Positions 11,401-22,281 of a stretch of DNA of 39,462 nucleotides are shown here, one piece after another (positions within the stretch are counted from its first letter, which is position 1; each line of letters opens with the position of its first letter). Source of the stretch: Bisporella sp. PMI_857. Lineage: Eukaryota; Ascomycota; Leotiomycetes; Helotiales; Helotiaceae. Both the position numbers and the translations under genes were made by a program. The DNA is taken from the NCBI GenBank assembly GCA_021307315.1, contig JAJSPD010000165.1, positions 1 to 39,462 of the forward strand, given 5' to 3'. The notes under the pieces were generated by a model. The model worked only from the letters and a program-made list of their open reading frames with translations, made no database searches and was not told the origin of the DNA.

Positions 11401-14052
11401 TGCAGCCATACCGCCAGAGTGAATACTCCCAAGCCCTTTTGTGCTGATTCCTCTGTAGTAAGCTATCATAATTGCCTCATTTGCAGTGATTGCTCCACAA
11501 GCATAGGCACCACTGATCTCTCCGGAAGAATGTCCGATGACAGCTGAGGGCTTGATATTCCAGCTGGATAACAGGTCAACCAGCGCAATTTGAATAGCGG
11601 TGCAGCAAGGTTGAGAAAATTCAGCCTCCGCAAGCCGGCTGTCGTGTTTTGGGGCAAGTATTTCATCTAAGAATGTCAGCGACCCACAAAAATTGAATTA
11701 TGAGAGAGACTGGAACATACTTTCTAATGACCACTCCGGGGGCTCTGGTAGAGAACTCAGGCAAAGTTCTAATGCCTGGATACTAGCTCTGAATGTTTTT
11801 GACTTCTCTATGAGTTGTTGTCCCATTTTGCCCCATTGAGCTCCTTGTCCTGTAAATGTAAAAATAAGCTTAGTGGGCTCAGACACTTTAGTTGCAGGAT
11901 ACATTTCAAGAGGGTTCGGGGGTGAGGCAACACAGAATGAACGGTAGGGGTGGAATTCTCTTCGTTGGCTAAGGGTGTAGCTAGCGTCTGCTAGAGCCTG
12001 CGGCCTTCCAAGAATAGCATTTTTATGCATATCGACTAATTCTTGTAAGGCTTGTGAATGCCTAGCGGAAAAGACAAGTAGTTTTGCTTCAGTTTCTGCT
12101 AGTTCTTGGTGCTCGCTCCCGTGAAATTTTAGAGATGTAGCAGATTCGAGAAGGACCTGTGATCGATTTAGTATATACGTGAATATCGATTGAAGTGAGA
12201 AAGATTTTGGAAACTCCAAATTTTGAAATCTTGAATAAATTTCGAGAATCTAGATAATGCCAAGGCTTGTAATACTGATAATTCACGGACAAATCGCCGG
12301 ACGGGAGACTCACGTGAGCATTGGCGCCCCCAATACCAAAAGAATTGACACCGACCCTCTCGAGACGATCTTTGGGCCATGGAGTGGGCTCAAGTGGAAC
12401 GACAAGATTTGCTTTCTCAAAAGGAACTGAAATATCCCATTATTACAAGACCAAATTCACCTAGAATGTTACTCACTGTCTGGATGAGGAGTCGTGAAAT
12501 TTATGTTTGGTGGAATGATTTTCTTCTCTAGAGCAAGGACCATCTTAATAACACTCGCCAATCCGGAGTTTCCCTCAGAATGACCAAGATTCGGTTTGAT
12601 CTTTTTAGTTAGCATATCGAGATGGCTACTGGCAAGTCAACAGCTTACCGAGCCAATGTAAACTCCGCCATGATCTCCAAATACTCTCGCGACTGCTTTC
12701 GTCTCGATAGGATCCCCAACCTAATGCATTTGAAATTAGCTATGTAAATGGCCAAGAACAGGCCGGGTCTGATGCCTCTCACCTTAGTTCCTGTTCCATG
12801 GCATTCAATCATAGCAGTCTTTGAAAAGTCGGTGAATCCAGCGAGTCTATGGCCCCGTCTAATAAGTGCTTCATGGCCCTCAGTGCTAGGCATTGTGAGA
12901 CCTGGTGTTTTTCCATCTGAAGCAATACATGTGGATCTAATAACCGCGCGAATGGGATCCCCATCTCTAACTGCATCGCTCAGTTTCTTCACGTAGAGGG
13001 CACAAACACCCTCACCCCTGGCATAACCATCCGCATTTGCATCAAATGTTCTGCAAATCCCGGTTGGAGAGAGTACACCTTGGTCCGTAAGGGCCACTGT
13101 CATCCGGGGAGCCGTGATAATACTAGTTCCGCCAACAACAGCAGTTGTGCAGTCGCCACGAGCTAACGCCATACATGCCTCGTGGAGTCCAGTTAGAGAA
13201 GATGAACAGGCGGTTCGTAGAGTCATGCTAGACATCAATGCTAGTAAGCCATAGAGTTGTTGTATTTGCAATTAGGAATGGGAATACAAACCTTGGGCCT
13301 CTGAAGTCAAATTCATATGACACCCGATTCGATGCAGCAAAGTCGCTGTAACCCGCCATTCTGTACATATTTGTATTCTGGTCATCTTTCAGCTCCATAT
13401 CTAGCCAGTCTTCTCCAAAAGATCCAATGTAGCAGCCAATGTTCTGGCCGCGCCATTGTTTCGCTCCAGAATTCTCTAGGCACTCGTAAACAACCTCAAG
13501 CATGAGACGTTGAGCAGGATCAACAGTTTCGGCTTCTTGCTTGGTCATAGACCAGAATGATAAATCCAAATTTGCAAGATCCAAACCTTCTAAAAAGTAT
13601 CCATATTCTGTGCCAATGTGACCAACCTTTCCGGGCCCGTAGAAGGCGTCGACTGTTTGGGATGGGAGAGTCAGCCGTTGCATATTTAGGATGCATTGAG
13701 AAGTGATAGCTTTCGTACATAAGCGGGGATGGGTGGAAAGAGGCTAGGAAAATAAGGAAGTTAATCTCGTACCATTGTAGCGATTCTCGGGAACGCGACA
13801 TCGACCACTTTTCTTGTTGACAAGGAAATCCCAGAGAGCTTCTGAATCTCGAATGCCACCTGGCAGTCTCATAGCCATTCCGATAATAGCAATAGGCTCG
13901 GCGACTTGAAACTCATCGTTTGGGCTCTTCATCTGATCATCGCTGTGAATTGTGGTGGGATTACCATTAGTATAGCAGTAGCTTATCCCATTTGATTGCC
14001 GATTCATATTGGCCTGGGTGCTAACACCATTGCTCCTACCTATACTCCCCAT
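5447..14052 (-). CDS. Highly reducing type I polyketide synthase, KS-AT-DH-CMeT-ER-KR-ACP (about 2485 aa)
   Basis: Iterative HR-PKS building a reduced acyl chain from malonyl units; cytosolic. Fifteen exons: 14052-13773, 13652-13292, 13227-12783, 12720-12649, 12600-12477, 12426-12314, 12156-11721, 11666-11211, 11152-9015, 8729-8607, 8562-7348, 7299-6959, 6910-6433, 6381-6211, 6151-5447. All junctions are GT-AG and rejoin motifs in frame (7458 nt). KS: Cys221 in RTACSSSL, then HGTGTK and [17 protein letters not shown], Ser657. DH: His958 (LDHQPWI) and Asp1133. CMeT: SAM motif LEIGAGTGG near 1396. [13 protein letters not shown] near 1901. KR: GGLGGLG near 2111 and Tyr2252 (GQANYAAAN). ACP: GVDSLVS, Ser2437. 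All seven active sites look intact, so ER and CMeT may both work. No release domain follows the ACP, which fits direct hand-off to the SAT of the NR-PKS. Fourteen introns is many for a fungal PKS; introns 9 (285 bp), 6 (157 bp) and 1 (120 bp) are long. The exact product is unknown. Confidence 0.96.
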
Positions 14053-14709
14053 TGTAATACAAGAAGCCTATTTTCTCCTAGAAAAAGTGATGTGTTAAAG
14101 GGTCGCGTAAGAGATGTGAGCGGACTAGATCGAATAGACAACCAGGAAATAATAGAAGCCTGCTGGGTTTTGGTGTCATAACATAAATAATACTACATAC
14201 AAACAATCGGGCCATTCAAATCCGTTCTCATTGTTCGGCCTGTGTGGGGCTCCATCGCGATTGGGATAGAGATGGCTTTAGCTACCTTCATACCTCTGGG
14301 ACCAAGAGGAGTGCTCGTAGTTCCCTCCCTGCAGATTTCGGGACATCAAGCTCTGTAAGGTAAACTGTGGCAGGAAAGTCCTCCCCATCCAGTATCCTAG
14401 TAGATGGTAAGTTTTTAGTTGAAGGAATTCGGTCGGGTAACGGGCACTTTCGGTGTTAATATATCAGGCGCTCACACCCGGGGTTCTTGGAATCTATTCT
14501 CGGAGCCGCACTCGTTAGCTCGATCCTGCAAATCTACCAATCCATTAAGCCGTATGCTGAAGGTAATTGTGCTTGGTTTCTAGGTTGGTGAAAGGAGAGT
14601 TGGAGAAGATGCGTCAAAGTTTGATATTGGAGATTGATTGATTTGATTTGATTTATTCTTATTGGCTGCGTAAGAGCGCTAGCTTTATGTAAGCCTACCA
14701 CAATGTCAG
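14053..14709. promoter_or_regulatory. HR-PKS upstream region
   Basis: Promoter region of the leftward HR-PKS by position. No TCG-N5-CGA site is seen; a looser TCG-N6-CGA half-site pair lies at 14512-14523, which is weak evidence. A GATTT-rich run at 14631-14657 resembles the interior repeat of the hAT-type MITE at 35217-35740. The direct repeat CAATGTCAG at 14701-14709 is the left target-site duplication of the adjacent transposon. Confidence 0.4.
14701..14709. repeat. Left target-site duplication of MULE MITE
   Basis: CAATGTCAG, identical to 15414-15422 on the far side of the element. Confidence 0.88.
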
Positions 14710-15413
14710 GGGTCCGACTACACTGACCCCTGGGGGTCAGTTTAGAATCATGACTAAGCGCGTTCCGCACCCCACCAAGCCTGTAAACACAGGGCAACAA
14801 GCCTGTAACACAAAACAACAAGCCTATAAACACAGGGCAATTAGCCTGTAAACACAGAACAACCAGCCTGTAAACACAACGCGACCAGCCCGTAAAAACG
14901 CGATTACAAACTTGTAGTACAACTATATATTGCTTTTAAAACTAGTTTTACAAACCAATTCAATCTTAAGCAAAACAGTAATATTATTCTTTTCGTATTA
15001 GTTTATTTATTTTATACAATAGCTTACGAAAAAAAGTGTTTTGTAAATACAACTATAACAATCAACTTTCGCAAAAAAACTTCGCAAAATTAGTTACGAA
15101 CTTGTAAACAAAAACTCTACAATTTGTAAAACAATTTATAAAATTTTTATTATAGTTAAAATGTTACATAAAGCATATTAAAAAGCTCAGCATCGAAAAA
15201 AAACTCTTTTCAAAGCAATAAATAACATTATACACAAACGAAATTATTTCAGGCTTATAATCGCGTTTTCATAAACTGGTTGTTCAGGCTGGCTGTTCTG
15301 TGTTTACAGGCTAATTGCCCTGTGTTTATAGGCTTGTTGTTTTGTGTTACAGGTGCGGAACGCGCTTAGTCATGATTCTAAACTGACCCCCAGGGGTCAG
15401 TGTAGTCGGACCC
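14710..15413. mobile_element. Non-autonomous Mutator-like (MULE) MITE, 704 bp
   Basis: A complete non-coding transposon inserted about 660 bp upstream of the HR-PKS start codon. Its ends are perfect 62-bp inverted repeats (14710-14771 and 15352-15413) beginning GGGTCCGACTACACTGACC. It is flanked by a perfect 9-bp direct repeat, CAATGTCAG, at 14701-14709 and 15414-15422. Long terminal inverted repeats plus a 9-bp target duplication are the established signature of Mutator-like elements. The inverted repeats continue inward as degenerate ~21-bp units (AGCCTGTAAACACAG-like); the left arm has one extra 31-bp stretch. The interior (about 14900-15260) is AT-rich without an open frame, so movement would need a transposase in trans. 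Perfect repeats and target duplication suggest a recent insertion. Each tip also contains a short palindrome (CTGACCCC/GGGGTCAG). Confidence 0.9.
14772..14905. repeat. Degenerate ~21-bp tandem subrepeats in the left arm of the MITE
   Basis: Five to six copies of a unit like AGCCTGTAAACACAGGGCAAC follow the 62-bp terminal repeat. The right arm (about 15280-15351) carries fewer copies in inverted orientation. Subterminal repeats of this kind are known transposase-binding arrays in some DNA transposons; that role is inferred here. Confidence 0.75.
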
Positions 15414-15422
15414 CAATGTCAG
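15414..15422. repeat. Right target-site duplication of MULE MITE
   Basis: CAATGTCAG, identical to 14701-14709. The following GGGTCC repeats the first six bases of the element's terminus, so the junction was set by requiring both symmetric termini and equal flanks. Confidence 0.88.
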
Positions 15423-16245
15423 GGGTCCCAATAACGTATTCCATTCCACACCCTAGCGGTCTTCCCCCCTTAGTGGTTTTTTTTACCCCACCACCACTAC
15501 AATATTATTACCAGCACAACGCAATACTTAAAATGTCTCAAACCGAAAGTCGAATTGAATTAGCTATTTAAGCGTTTAAAAGGGGTACAATTGAAACGGC
15601 ACACTTTAGCGCCAACACACCAAAAATCATGGCATGCCGCTTTTAGTCCGCTGGCGCGGAACCCAATGAAAATTTTGAGTCGCGATTTTGTGCAATTTTA
15701 CAACACAACATTTATATTAAATAACAACTTAAAAAATTTAAACTTAATTTTCTGAATCTAATAAGTTTAATTAAAACAAATCGCTTTAATATATATTTAT
15801 ATATGTTTTGTAGCAGGGTTTGTTTTAAAAAAAATTATATGTTTTAAACAAAATCGAGCATAACTTGTTTCGCTTAGTATAACAGCTGTCATGGCCCCGG
15901 TCCTATCTCGCTTATAGCCCTAGTCTATTTGGGGATATCCGGAACAAGGAGTTATCCTTCTCAGAGGTCACAGCCCAATTGATTTCGATATTTCATAGCA
16001 CCACCGTGTGTCTTACAGAGCTGGGCGAGCTTCATGATTCATGAAATATGTGTTTGATGTCACGAGACTGTAGGAACAGCCGTCACCTATAGAAAATACC
16101 ATCACGAACCCGAGATTGGTGTGGATAAGCCACTTAGAGATAGAGCTTATCTTTAGTCCCGAATATTATTGAGATACCGAGCTCAGTTGATAGTCTGGGC
16201 CCTGCTAGCCATACCACAAGTATAAAAGACAAAACACCAAGTTAC
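15423..16245. other. AT-rich intergenic region with transposon debris
   Basis: About 0.8 kb between the MITE and the 3' end of the P450. The first part includes a possible transposase relic (15533-15690). The stretch 15700-15860 is very AT-rich. No intact gene is seen. Confidence 0.5.
15533..15690 (+). pseudogene. Possible relic of a pogo/Fot1-type transposase N-terminus
   Basis: An ATG at 15533 opens a frame starting MSQTESRIELAI and then meets stops (TAA, later TAG), while ESRIELAI, FKRGTIETA and GAEPNENFES-like segments continue in the same frame. The ESRI-x-LAI start followed by a helix-turn-helix-sized region is common in fungal pogo/Fot1-family transposases. No DDE catalytic part and no terminal repeats were found. 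The match is short and from memory of the family, so this is tentative. Confidence 0.3.
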
Positions 16246-17943
16246 TCAGACATGCCTATTCCTAATCCACACCTTAGCTTTCATGTCTGGCATATAATTC
16301 GCATTCATCTCTACTATCCTCGGCCTAACAAAGCCCTCCTTGGTGCCTCCTCCGCTCGGACCCAAAGCCACATCGTAGTTCATGATCAATTGTATCAAAA
16401 TCACCTTGATCTCATTGGAAGCGAAGAATCGACCGGGGCAAACATTTCTACCATATCCAAAATTTATACTGTTGGCGTCGGAGGCTACAAATTGGTGATT
16501 GTGCTCTTGCCCTGGGAGTTCTCGCAGATTAGAAAAGCGAAACGGGTGGAATTCAGTAAGTGGCGGTTGGGAGTCTCGAACTAGGTGTTTCTCAGGGATT
16601 GTTGAGGTAGGATAAAAGGGGTGTCCCCAGCCAACGATGGTGCGGGAGGGAAGAAACGTGCCTGTGGAGAGGGTGATCCCTTTGGGGGCGGTGACGATTC
16701 GGTTCATCGCAACTGTGTCTTATGAGTAAGAGCACAAATCATTGCAAGTAAGAGCCCAAACCTATTGTCGGAGGCGACATACGCATCGACTCCTTCATAA
16801 AGCTGTCTAGCTTCTTCAATTTCGCTATGCTGGTCTTCCTTAACTTCTTATCCGGGAGCTGCTCTTCGGCTATGACTGCTTCAATCTCAGCACGCAGTGA
16901 AGGAACAATATCTGGGTAAGTAGCAAGATCAAATATCGCATGTGAGGCCGCCATTCCAGTTGTATGAATTGCTGCGAATGCTGCCGTCATTTGCTGCTGT
17001 CCCAGTTCGAATGCATCCGCATTCTCAGGATCTTTGAAGTGCCCAATCATCCAATGCACGAGATTGAAGTTATTCTTCTCCGCCTCAGCGACAGCTTCTC
17101 CCTCTGTCATAGTCTTGAATCTATTCAACTTCTCTTTGTATGTGTTCAAGATACTTGTAACTTGAGGCATCATCTTCTTGCCTGCAAAATTGCGGTAACT
17201 CCCAAGCTGCCAAAGAGCCGGATTAAACTGCGATAAATAAGGTCGGAGAAATTTAGGGATTAGCGAGTTGGTGTGCATCAATATGATGGCATCCCTAGTA
17301 AAACTCTTCGTTGCATCAGTCCACTCTTTATCGCGACAAAGTGGCAAACCAACGAAAGCACGCGCTGAGAGCGAGGCAACAACGTCTACGACTGTTGGAT
17401 ACACAGTAATCTGTTTCCATTCCGGACAAAATCCAATCTCCTTGTTGAATGAGTGCTGGATCTCATCTTGGAGATCGCCAAGAATTTTGCCAATGTTCCG
17501 AGTAAGGTCAATGCGAATAGCTTGGATGGCTTCTGGATGCTCCGTCGAGCCTATGCCTGTGTATTTGCCAAGGAACTTCTCATAGGTATGTTGCTTAAAG
17601 GAGATCTTCTCTTCTGGTAGGTTCCGGATCTCGGGGATCATTGAATGGGGAAGTATTACCCATGGCGGCTTTAGGGGGAAGATGAATGGTGTATTAGGAT
17701 ACTAAATTTTGTTAGTAGTGCTTGTTTATACCTACGGCTCAACGGAGTTAAAACCAGTGTTCTTGCTTCCATCAGTGAATCAGACGTATTTCCAGGCTTC
17801 AGTGAAGCCACGGGAAGGTTGAGCTTCCTTGGTGGATTCAAATAGTGCTTGAGGAGGTATAGGATTATAAGAGCTGCGAATGCTCCTAGAAGAGTAGGAC
17901 CTCGCCCTACAAGCAGAGAAGTGGAGTCAAACATGCTAGTCAT
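16246..17943 (-). CDS. Cytochrome P450 monooxygenase (about 531 aa)
   Basis: Membrane-anchored ER P450 that would hydroxylate, epoxidise or oxidatively couple the polyketide. Exons 17943-17755, 17701-16762 and 16712-16246; introns of 53 and 49 bp are GT-AG, the first with a perfect TACTAAC branch site. One N-terminal hydrophobic anchor (LLGAFAALIILYLL) is followed by a Pro/basic hinge (NPPRKLNLP). I-helix: AAIHTT (306-311), the AxxxTT variant of many fungal P450s instead of AGxDT. K-helix ExxR: ESMR (367-370). Heme loop: FGYGRNVCPGRFF with ligand Cys468. The start at 17943 was chosen because it precedes the anchor; a second ATG at 17934 would serve equally, and an in-frame ATG at 18003 adds 20 unlikely residues. 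All key motifs are intact. The subfamily cannot be fixed by eye. Confidence 0.95.
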
Positions 17944-18463
17944 AATTTTACACCAACGGGAATGGTGGTGTGAGCAGTAGATGTTTTGAAGGACGCGGAC
18001 CATTTGACTTTTGAAGATTTCCTCTGGTGAGAGAGTCCGTATCTAGCAGATATCTCACGAGCCATAGGGAACCTGGGGGGGAATGGAGGGGCCGGACTTC
18101 GGTTATACTGTCAGATCATACTCTGGTTGATCATTGATTATTGAAAGCGCTATGCGAAAGCTTGGTGGACTTTATCGGGTCTGATACGGGTAAATCGGTG
18201 AATATCAGGCTGCTCCCATTGGATACGTCCGATTACTAGATGCTTGCGGCTTTGGATGAATGCTGCCGTGAGACGGATTCAATTTTCAGGAGTTCCTGCG
18301 TCAACTAATTCAGCTACAGAACGAATGCTCACGCGCAATGGCTCTGGTAATGAGTGCTAAAATGTCATTTCTGTGAAGACACAAATCAATCTGGCATCAT
18401 TGAGTACTAGTTTCCTGTTCTTGCATTTCCCTAGAAATTTCCCTTCAGGAATATGTGAGAAGC
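17944..18463. other. P450 upstream / SDR downstream intergenic region
   Basis: About 520 bp. It holds the promoter of the leftward P450 and the 3' flank of the SDR. No motif or repeat stood out. Confidence 0.45.
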
Positions 18464-19461
18464 TCAATAAGTAGCGGGCATGGTAGCTAATTTCCCACCA
18501 TCTACCAGCATCACGCTTCCGTTTAAAAACGCTCCTGCTCTACTAGCCATGTAAAGTATTGTTCCACCCATATCCTCGTCGGTTCCAGCCCTCTCTGCTG
18601 GTTGATACGATCTTGAGAAGACTCCCTCCTCGAACAAGGTTTTAGTTTTATCTATGATGTATGGTTTGAAGATGGCCTCTGATAAGTCTGAGGGAAACAC
18701 TATTGATCATTTAGTCTAGATCCATAAACTATAATGGAGAATCGTACATCCAGCAGCAATGGTATTGAAGCGAATTCCCCAAGGGACACAAAATGTGGAG
18801 AAGCTCTTGATCAGGCTGATCACCCCGGCCTTACTGCTCAAATATGCATACCCTGCTCGTGGATTTCTCAAAAAGCTTGCTGTACTAGCTGTTGCAATCA
18901 CCTGGCTCTTTCCGCCTAAATAGTTCTTGTTCTTGTTGCCCTCATCCAGCAGCTTTAAGAAGGCGATGACCGTGTAGTACAACGCAGTACAATTAAGGCC
19001 ATAGGTATCGTTGAACTCCTGCATTGGCGAGGACCAAGCAAGGGCCACAAAATCGGAAAGCGTATACCTAGGCTTGAGAGTGTCGAGCATAGGTCCACCT
19101 TTTCCCGCATTGGTGACCAGAAGATTGATGTACCCGACCTCTCTCTCGACTTTTGCGGCTATGGATTTGAGGGCTTCTTGGGATGTAATATCTCCAGGAA
19201 GAGGTGTGATAACTCCTGGGTAAAGAGCAGCCGCTTCTCTGAGCTTTTCTTCGCGTCTCCCGATGATATATATTCGTTTAGCGCCGTTTTCGGCAAGCGC
19301 CTTAGCCATCATGAGGCCGATTCCTCAAAAATGTCAGTCACATTTTCATACTCACTAACAGCGTCTGTAAATGTATTACCAGTACCACCCCCAGTGATGA
19401 CTGCTACAATGCCATTCACACTGAAGAGATTGGATGCCTTTGTTGAAGACATGCTAGACAT
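18464..19461 (-). CDS. Short-chain dehydrogenase/reductase (297 aa)
   Basis: Classical NAD(P)-dependent SDR, cytosolic, likely interconverting a ketone and an alcohol on the polyketide. Exons 19461-19380, 19323-18748 and 18699-18464; introns of 56 and 48 bp are GT-AG. The first junction rebuilds the cofactor site TGGGTGIG, and the second rejoins NTIAAG to LFPSDLSE. Other motifs: LLVTNAGKGG (the NNAG-type motif), catalytic Ser in ATASTAS, and YLSSK with the catalytic Tyr and Lys. The C-terminus GSVMLVDGGK is typical of the family. Two in-frame ATGs (19461 and 19452) are possible; the second has A at -3 and could be the real start, changing only three residues. No lesion is seen. It shares a ~630-bp divergent region with the broken oxidase. 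Confidence 0.94.
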
Positions 19462-20088
19462 AAGGCTTAGGGATAAAGTTATTCTTATTGCACTACCGAG
19501 GTAATCGATATTATTGCCTCTTTGACTATACTCTAAGTAATATAGCTGCTAGGGGTCTTTGTGATCGACTTGAACTTTTTTCTTTTTCAAGAATTATATC
19601 TACCCCTGGCGTAAGGCTGACACGCTTACCGCGAAGCCCGATCAGTAGCAGCCGCGTTTACTTCATTTGTCCCCTATTGGACCATCATATTTCAATTTCA
19701 GCGGTTCTACGATCCCGAGAACCAATGTTCGGATGGGAAAAGGACCGCAGCTCAATTTCTATCGGGAATCGTTCGGAGAAGACAGGGGTAGAAGACAGGG
19801 GTAGAAGGCTACCACTTCCTAGCCACATTGAGCCCGCCGTCTCATTCGAGATAGCGGCGTGAGGCTTATTACCCATTTGTTCTATTGAATGTTTTCTTTT
19901 GAAGATTTTTCTTCATCTACCAAGACTTTGCGGGAGACACTCCCGACCGCAGAACCCTTCACGAGAAATGTAAGCTTAGAACCAAAAAATAATAGACAAA
20001 AACCTTGATGAATATTATATAAAGATTTCCTTCAAACTCCCATGATACACATCTCATTTTGGGCACACGCATTCTCCATTGATCAGAC
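19462..20088. promoter_or_regulatory. Divergent promoter region, SDR and multicopper oxidase
   Basis: About 630 bp between two genes transcribed away from each other. A perfect 13-bp tandem duplication, GAAGACAGGGGTA twice, lies near 19779-19804. No TCG-N5-CGA site was found. Confidence 0.4.
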
Positions 20089-22281
20089 ATGATTTCCGTT
20101 GAGCCAGCCTTACTAGTCTTGTGCATCTTCTTCCTGAGTGCCTGTGCAGTACCTACTACAGATTCTGTACAAATCGACAACAAAGGATGCTGAACCGTGA
20201 AAAAAACTCTTACTATCACCTGGAAAGTTGGGAATCCCAATGGAAATGCGCGAGAGATGATCCACACTAATGGTCAATTCCCTGCGCCAAGCCTTTTCTT
20301 TGACGAGGACGACAATGTGGGGGTACATGCATCTTTTCCATCCGTGCAGTCAAGTTACTAATTCATATGAAGATCACGGTAATAAATCATATGCATTTCA
20401 ACACTACTATTCACTGGCATGGTCTTCTGTAAGCTATGCAATGAACGCTGTGAGGTAACCTGGGACTGACTGCATGCAGCATGCAAGGCACACCTTGGTC
20501 TGATGGTGTGCCTGGTCTTTGTCAAAAACCTATAGAGCCTGGCGGAAGCTACCTCTACAAATTCAAAGCGTACCCTCCAGGAACATATTGGTATAAAATA
20601 ACAATTAATCTCAAGCAACCATAACTCACCAACCCTAGGTACCATTCCCATTCACGGGTTAGTCTGTTGGATGGTCTGTACGGAGGGCTGTTTATCAGGT
20701 ATATAAACTCACTCAATCGAGGGCGAGTGAGAGCTGACGTTGAGGCAGGCCAAAGCCTGGAACCCCTGCACCTTGGTCTCTAATTAGCAGTGACCGAAAG
20801 GAGGTCGCTGCTATCACAAAAGCTGCGCATGATCCAACTCTCCTTGTTACCTCGGACTGGACCAACTTCACATCCACTCAATATATGCAAGCACAGATGG
20901 AATCAGGACTAAACATCTTGTAAGACCATACGGTCACTGGCTTCTTCAGTCTATTGACGTACGATACAGCTGTACTGATGGTATTCTGATAAATGGGAAA
21001 GGCGCGGTGTACTGTCCTCCACTTAATGAGGTTGTTCAACCAATCAACGATAAAGGGAAAATAACTCCTTGGAATGTCTTGTTCCCTATTAACCCATCTT
21101 TACAGATGCTTGCCTTTCAACGAAGCCACCCAAGACCAACATTATCTTACTGGGCGTCCGGAGCTAATTCCATTCGGGCTACAAGAAGGATGCGTTGCGG
21201 CTAACAACACCAGGGACTCTATGAGCATAATCAAGGTCGACCCAGCTGACAAGTGGATTAGCCTCAATTTAGTTATGGCTTCAACGCTGCGATTGTCTTA
21301 TATCTCAATCGATTTTCATGAGATGTGGGTATATGAAGTCGACGGACACTACATTGGTAAGATTAGTTCCTTGTCTGCTCCATTACGCCGGGAGTACTAA
21401 TATAGTCTAGAACCTCGCAAAGTTCAAAGCCTTTCGATATACCCTGGACAGCTTCAAGCTGTTATGATCAAGCTGGACCAGAAACCTAGTGACTATACTA
21501 TCCGAGTTGCGGGGTATCCCATTGGAGGTGTAACCTCTGCATATGCGGTCTTCTCGTACAAAGGAGGCAGGCCAATGAAGAACTACACACTCGGATACAC
21601 CATTCCTTCGCAGCAAAAAGCAGGATGGATTAACTATGGAGGCGGAAACTTCACTCCGAACCTTGTTTCGTTTGAGGGTGACCAAGACCACTCACCTCCA
21701 TTCCCACCTAACCCTCCAGCAAAGCCTCAAGTAGGAGATGCAGTGTACGTTCTTGATATGGGCCGATTTGGAAACGCTTGGCAATGGAGCTTGAATGGTC
21801 AATCGATAATGGAGGTAGATTCTCCGGCCAACGCACCCCTACTTTACAATCCGTCTTGCCCTACGGCGATCCGACCAGATCTCGTCATTCGTACCAATAA
21901 AGACAGCTGGGTCGACTTGGTCTTTCAAGCCGGCGCTCCTCCAGGTCCGCTACTGGAGATAAACCATGTGATTCATAAGCATGCAAGCAGGTTCTGGAAA
22001 ATTGGTACTGGTGCTGGCGTCTTTAACTGGACTTCTATCGCCGAAGCTGCGGCAGCTCAACCTGAATTGTTTAATTTCGTCAATCCAAATCTTAGAGATA
22101 CGGCTGTTACGCTATTCGTTACCATAGTGCAAATCCAGGCCCGTAGCTGTTGCACTGCCACGTTGAGACTCATTTGGCAGGAGGTATGGCGATGGTTATC
22201 ATGGACGGAGTTGATAAGTGGCCGAAAATTCCCCCTGAATTCGCGGTCGACCAACACGGATTTCCTGTAGGCCATCACTAA
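20089..22281 (+). pseudogene. Laccase-like multicopper oxidase, disabled by four lesions
   Basis: Relic of a secreted oxidase that would have coupled or dearomatised phenols. Inferred exons: 20089-20322, 20373-20428, 20480-20590, 20639-20698, 20749-20919, 20970-21056, 21106-21356, 21411-22281. The protein begins with a signal peptide (MISVEPALLVLCIFFLSACA). Copper motifs recovered: IHWHG, YHSHS, INHVIHKH and LLHCHVETH. Lesions: (1) in-frame TGA at 20191-20193 just before the first cupredoxin strand; (2) the 5' splice site of the 49-bp intron 21057-21105 reads GA instead of GT; (3) a frame change and loss of several residues around 22105-22115, between RDTAVT and RYHSANPGP; (4) TAG at 22144-22146 where the family usually has an aromatic or hydrophobic residue before LLHCH. 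The other six introns are normal GT-AG of 48-54 bp. The rest is well conserved, so decay looks recent. Confidence 0.88.

Noticed and set aside
13228..13291. Arg instead of Asp before the KS active site (RTACSSSL) as a sign of an inactive KS
   Set aside because: Arg or Lys at this place is common in functional fungal HR-PKS ketosynthases; the Cys and both downstream His motifs are present.
20149..20225. An intron that would remove the TGA at 20191 in the oxidase
   Set aside because: The only downstream AG before conserved sequence is at 20225. Joining there either breaks the frame or deletes the conserved first cupredoxin strand (LTITWKVG), so the stop is treated as a lesion.
21009..21105. 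Alternative donor at 21009 (GTACTG) that would avoid the mutated GA splice site in the oxidase
   Set aside because: It keeps frame but removes the conserved YCPPLNEV segment; the GA site gives a normal 49-bp intron and the expected DKGCLPFNEAT junction.
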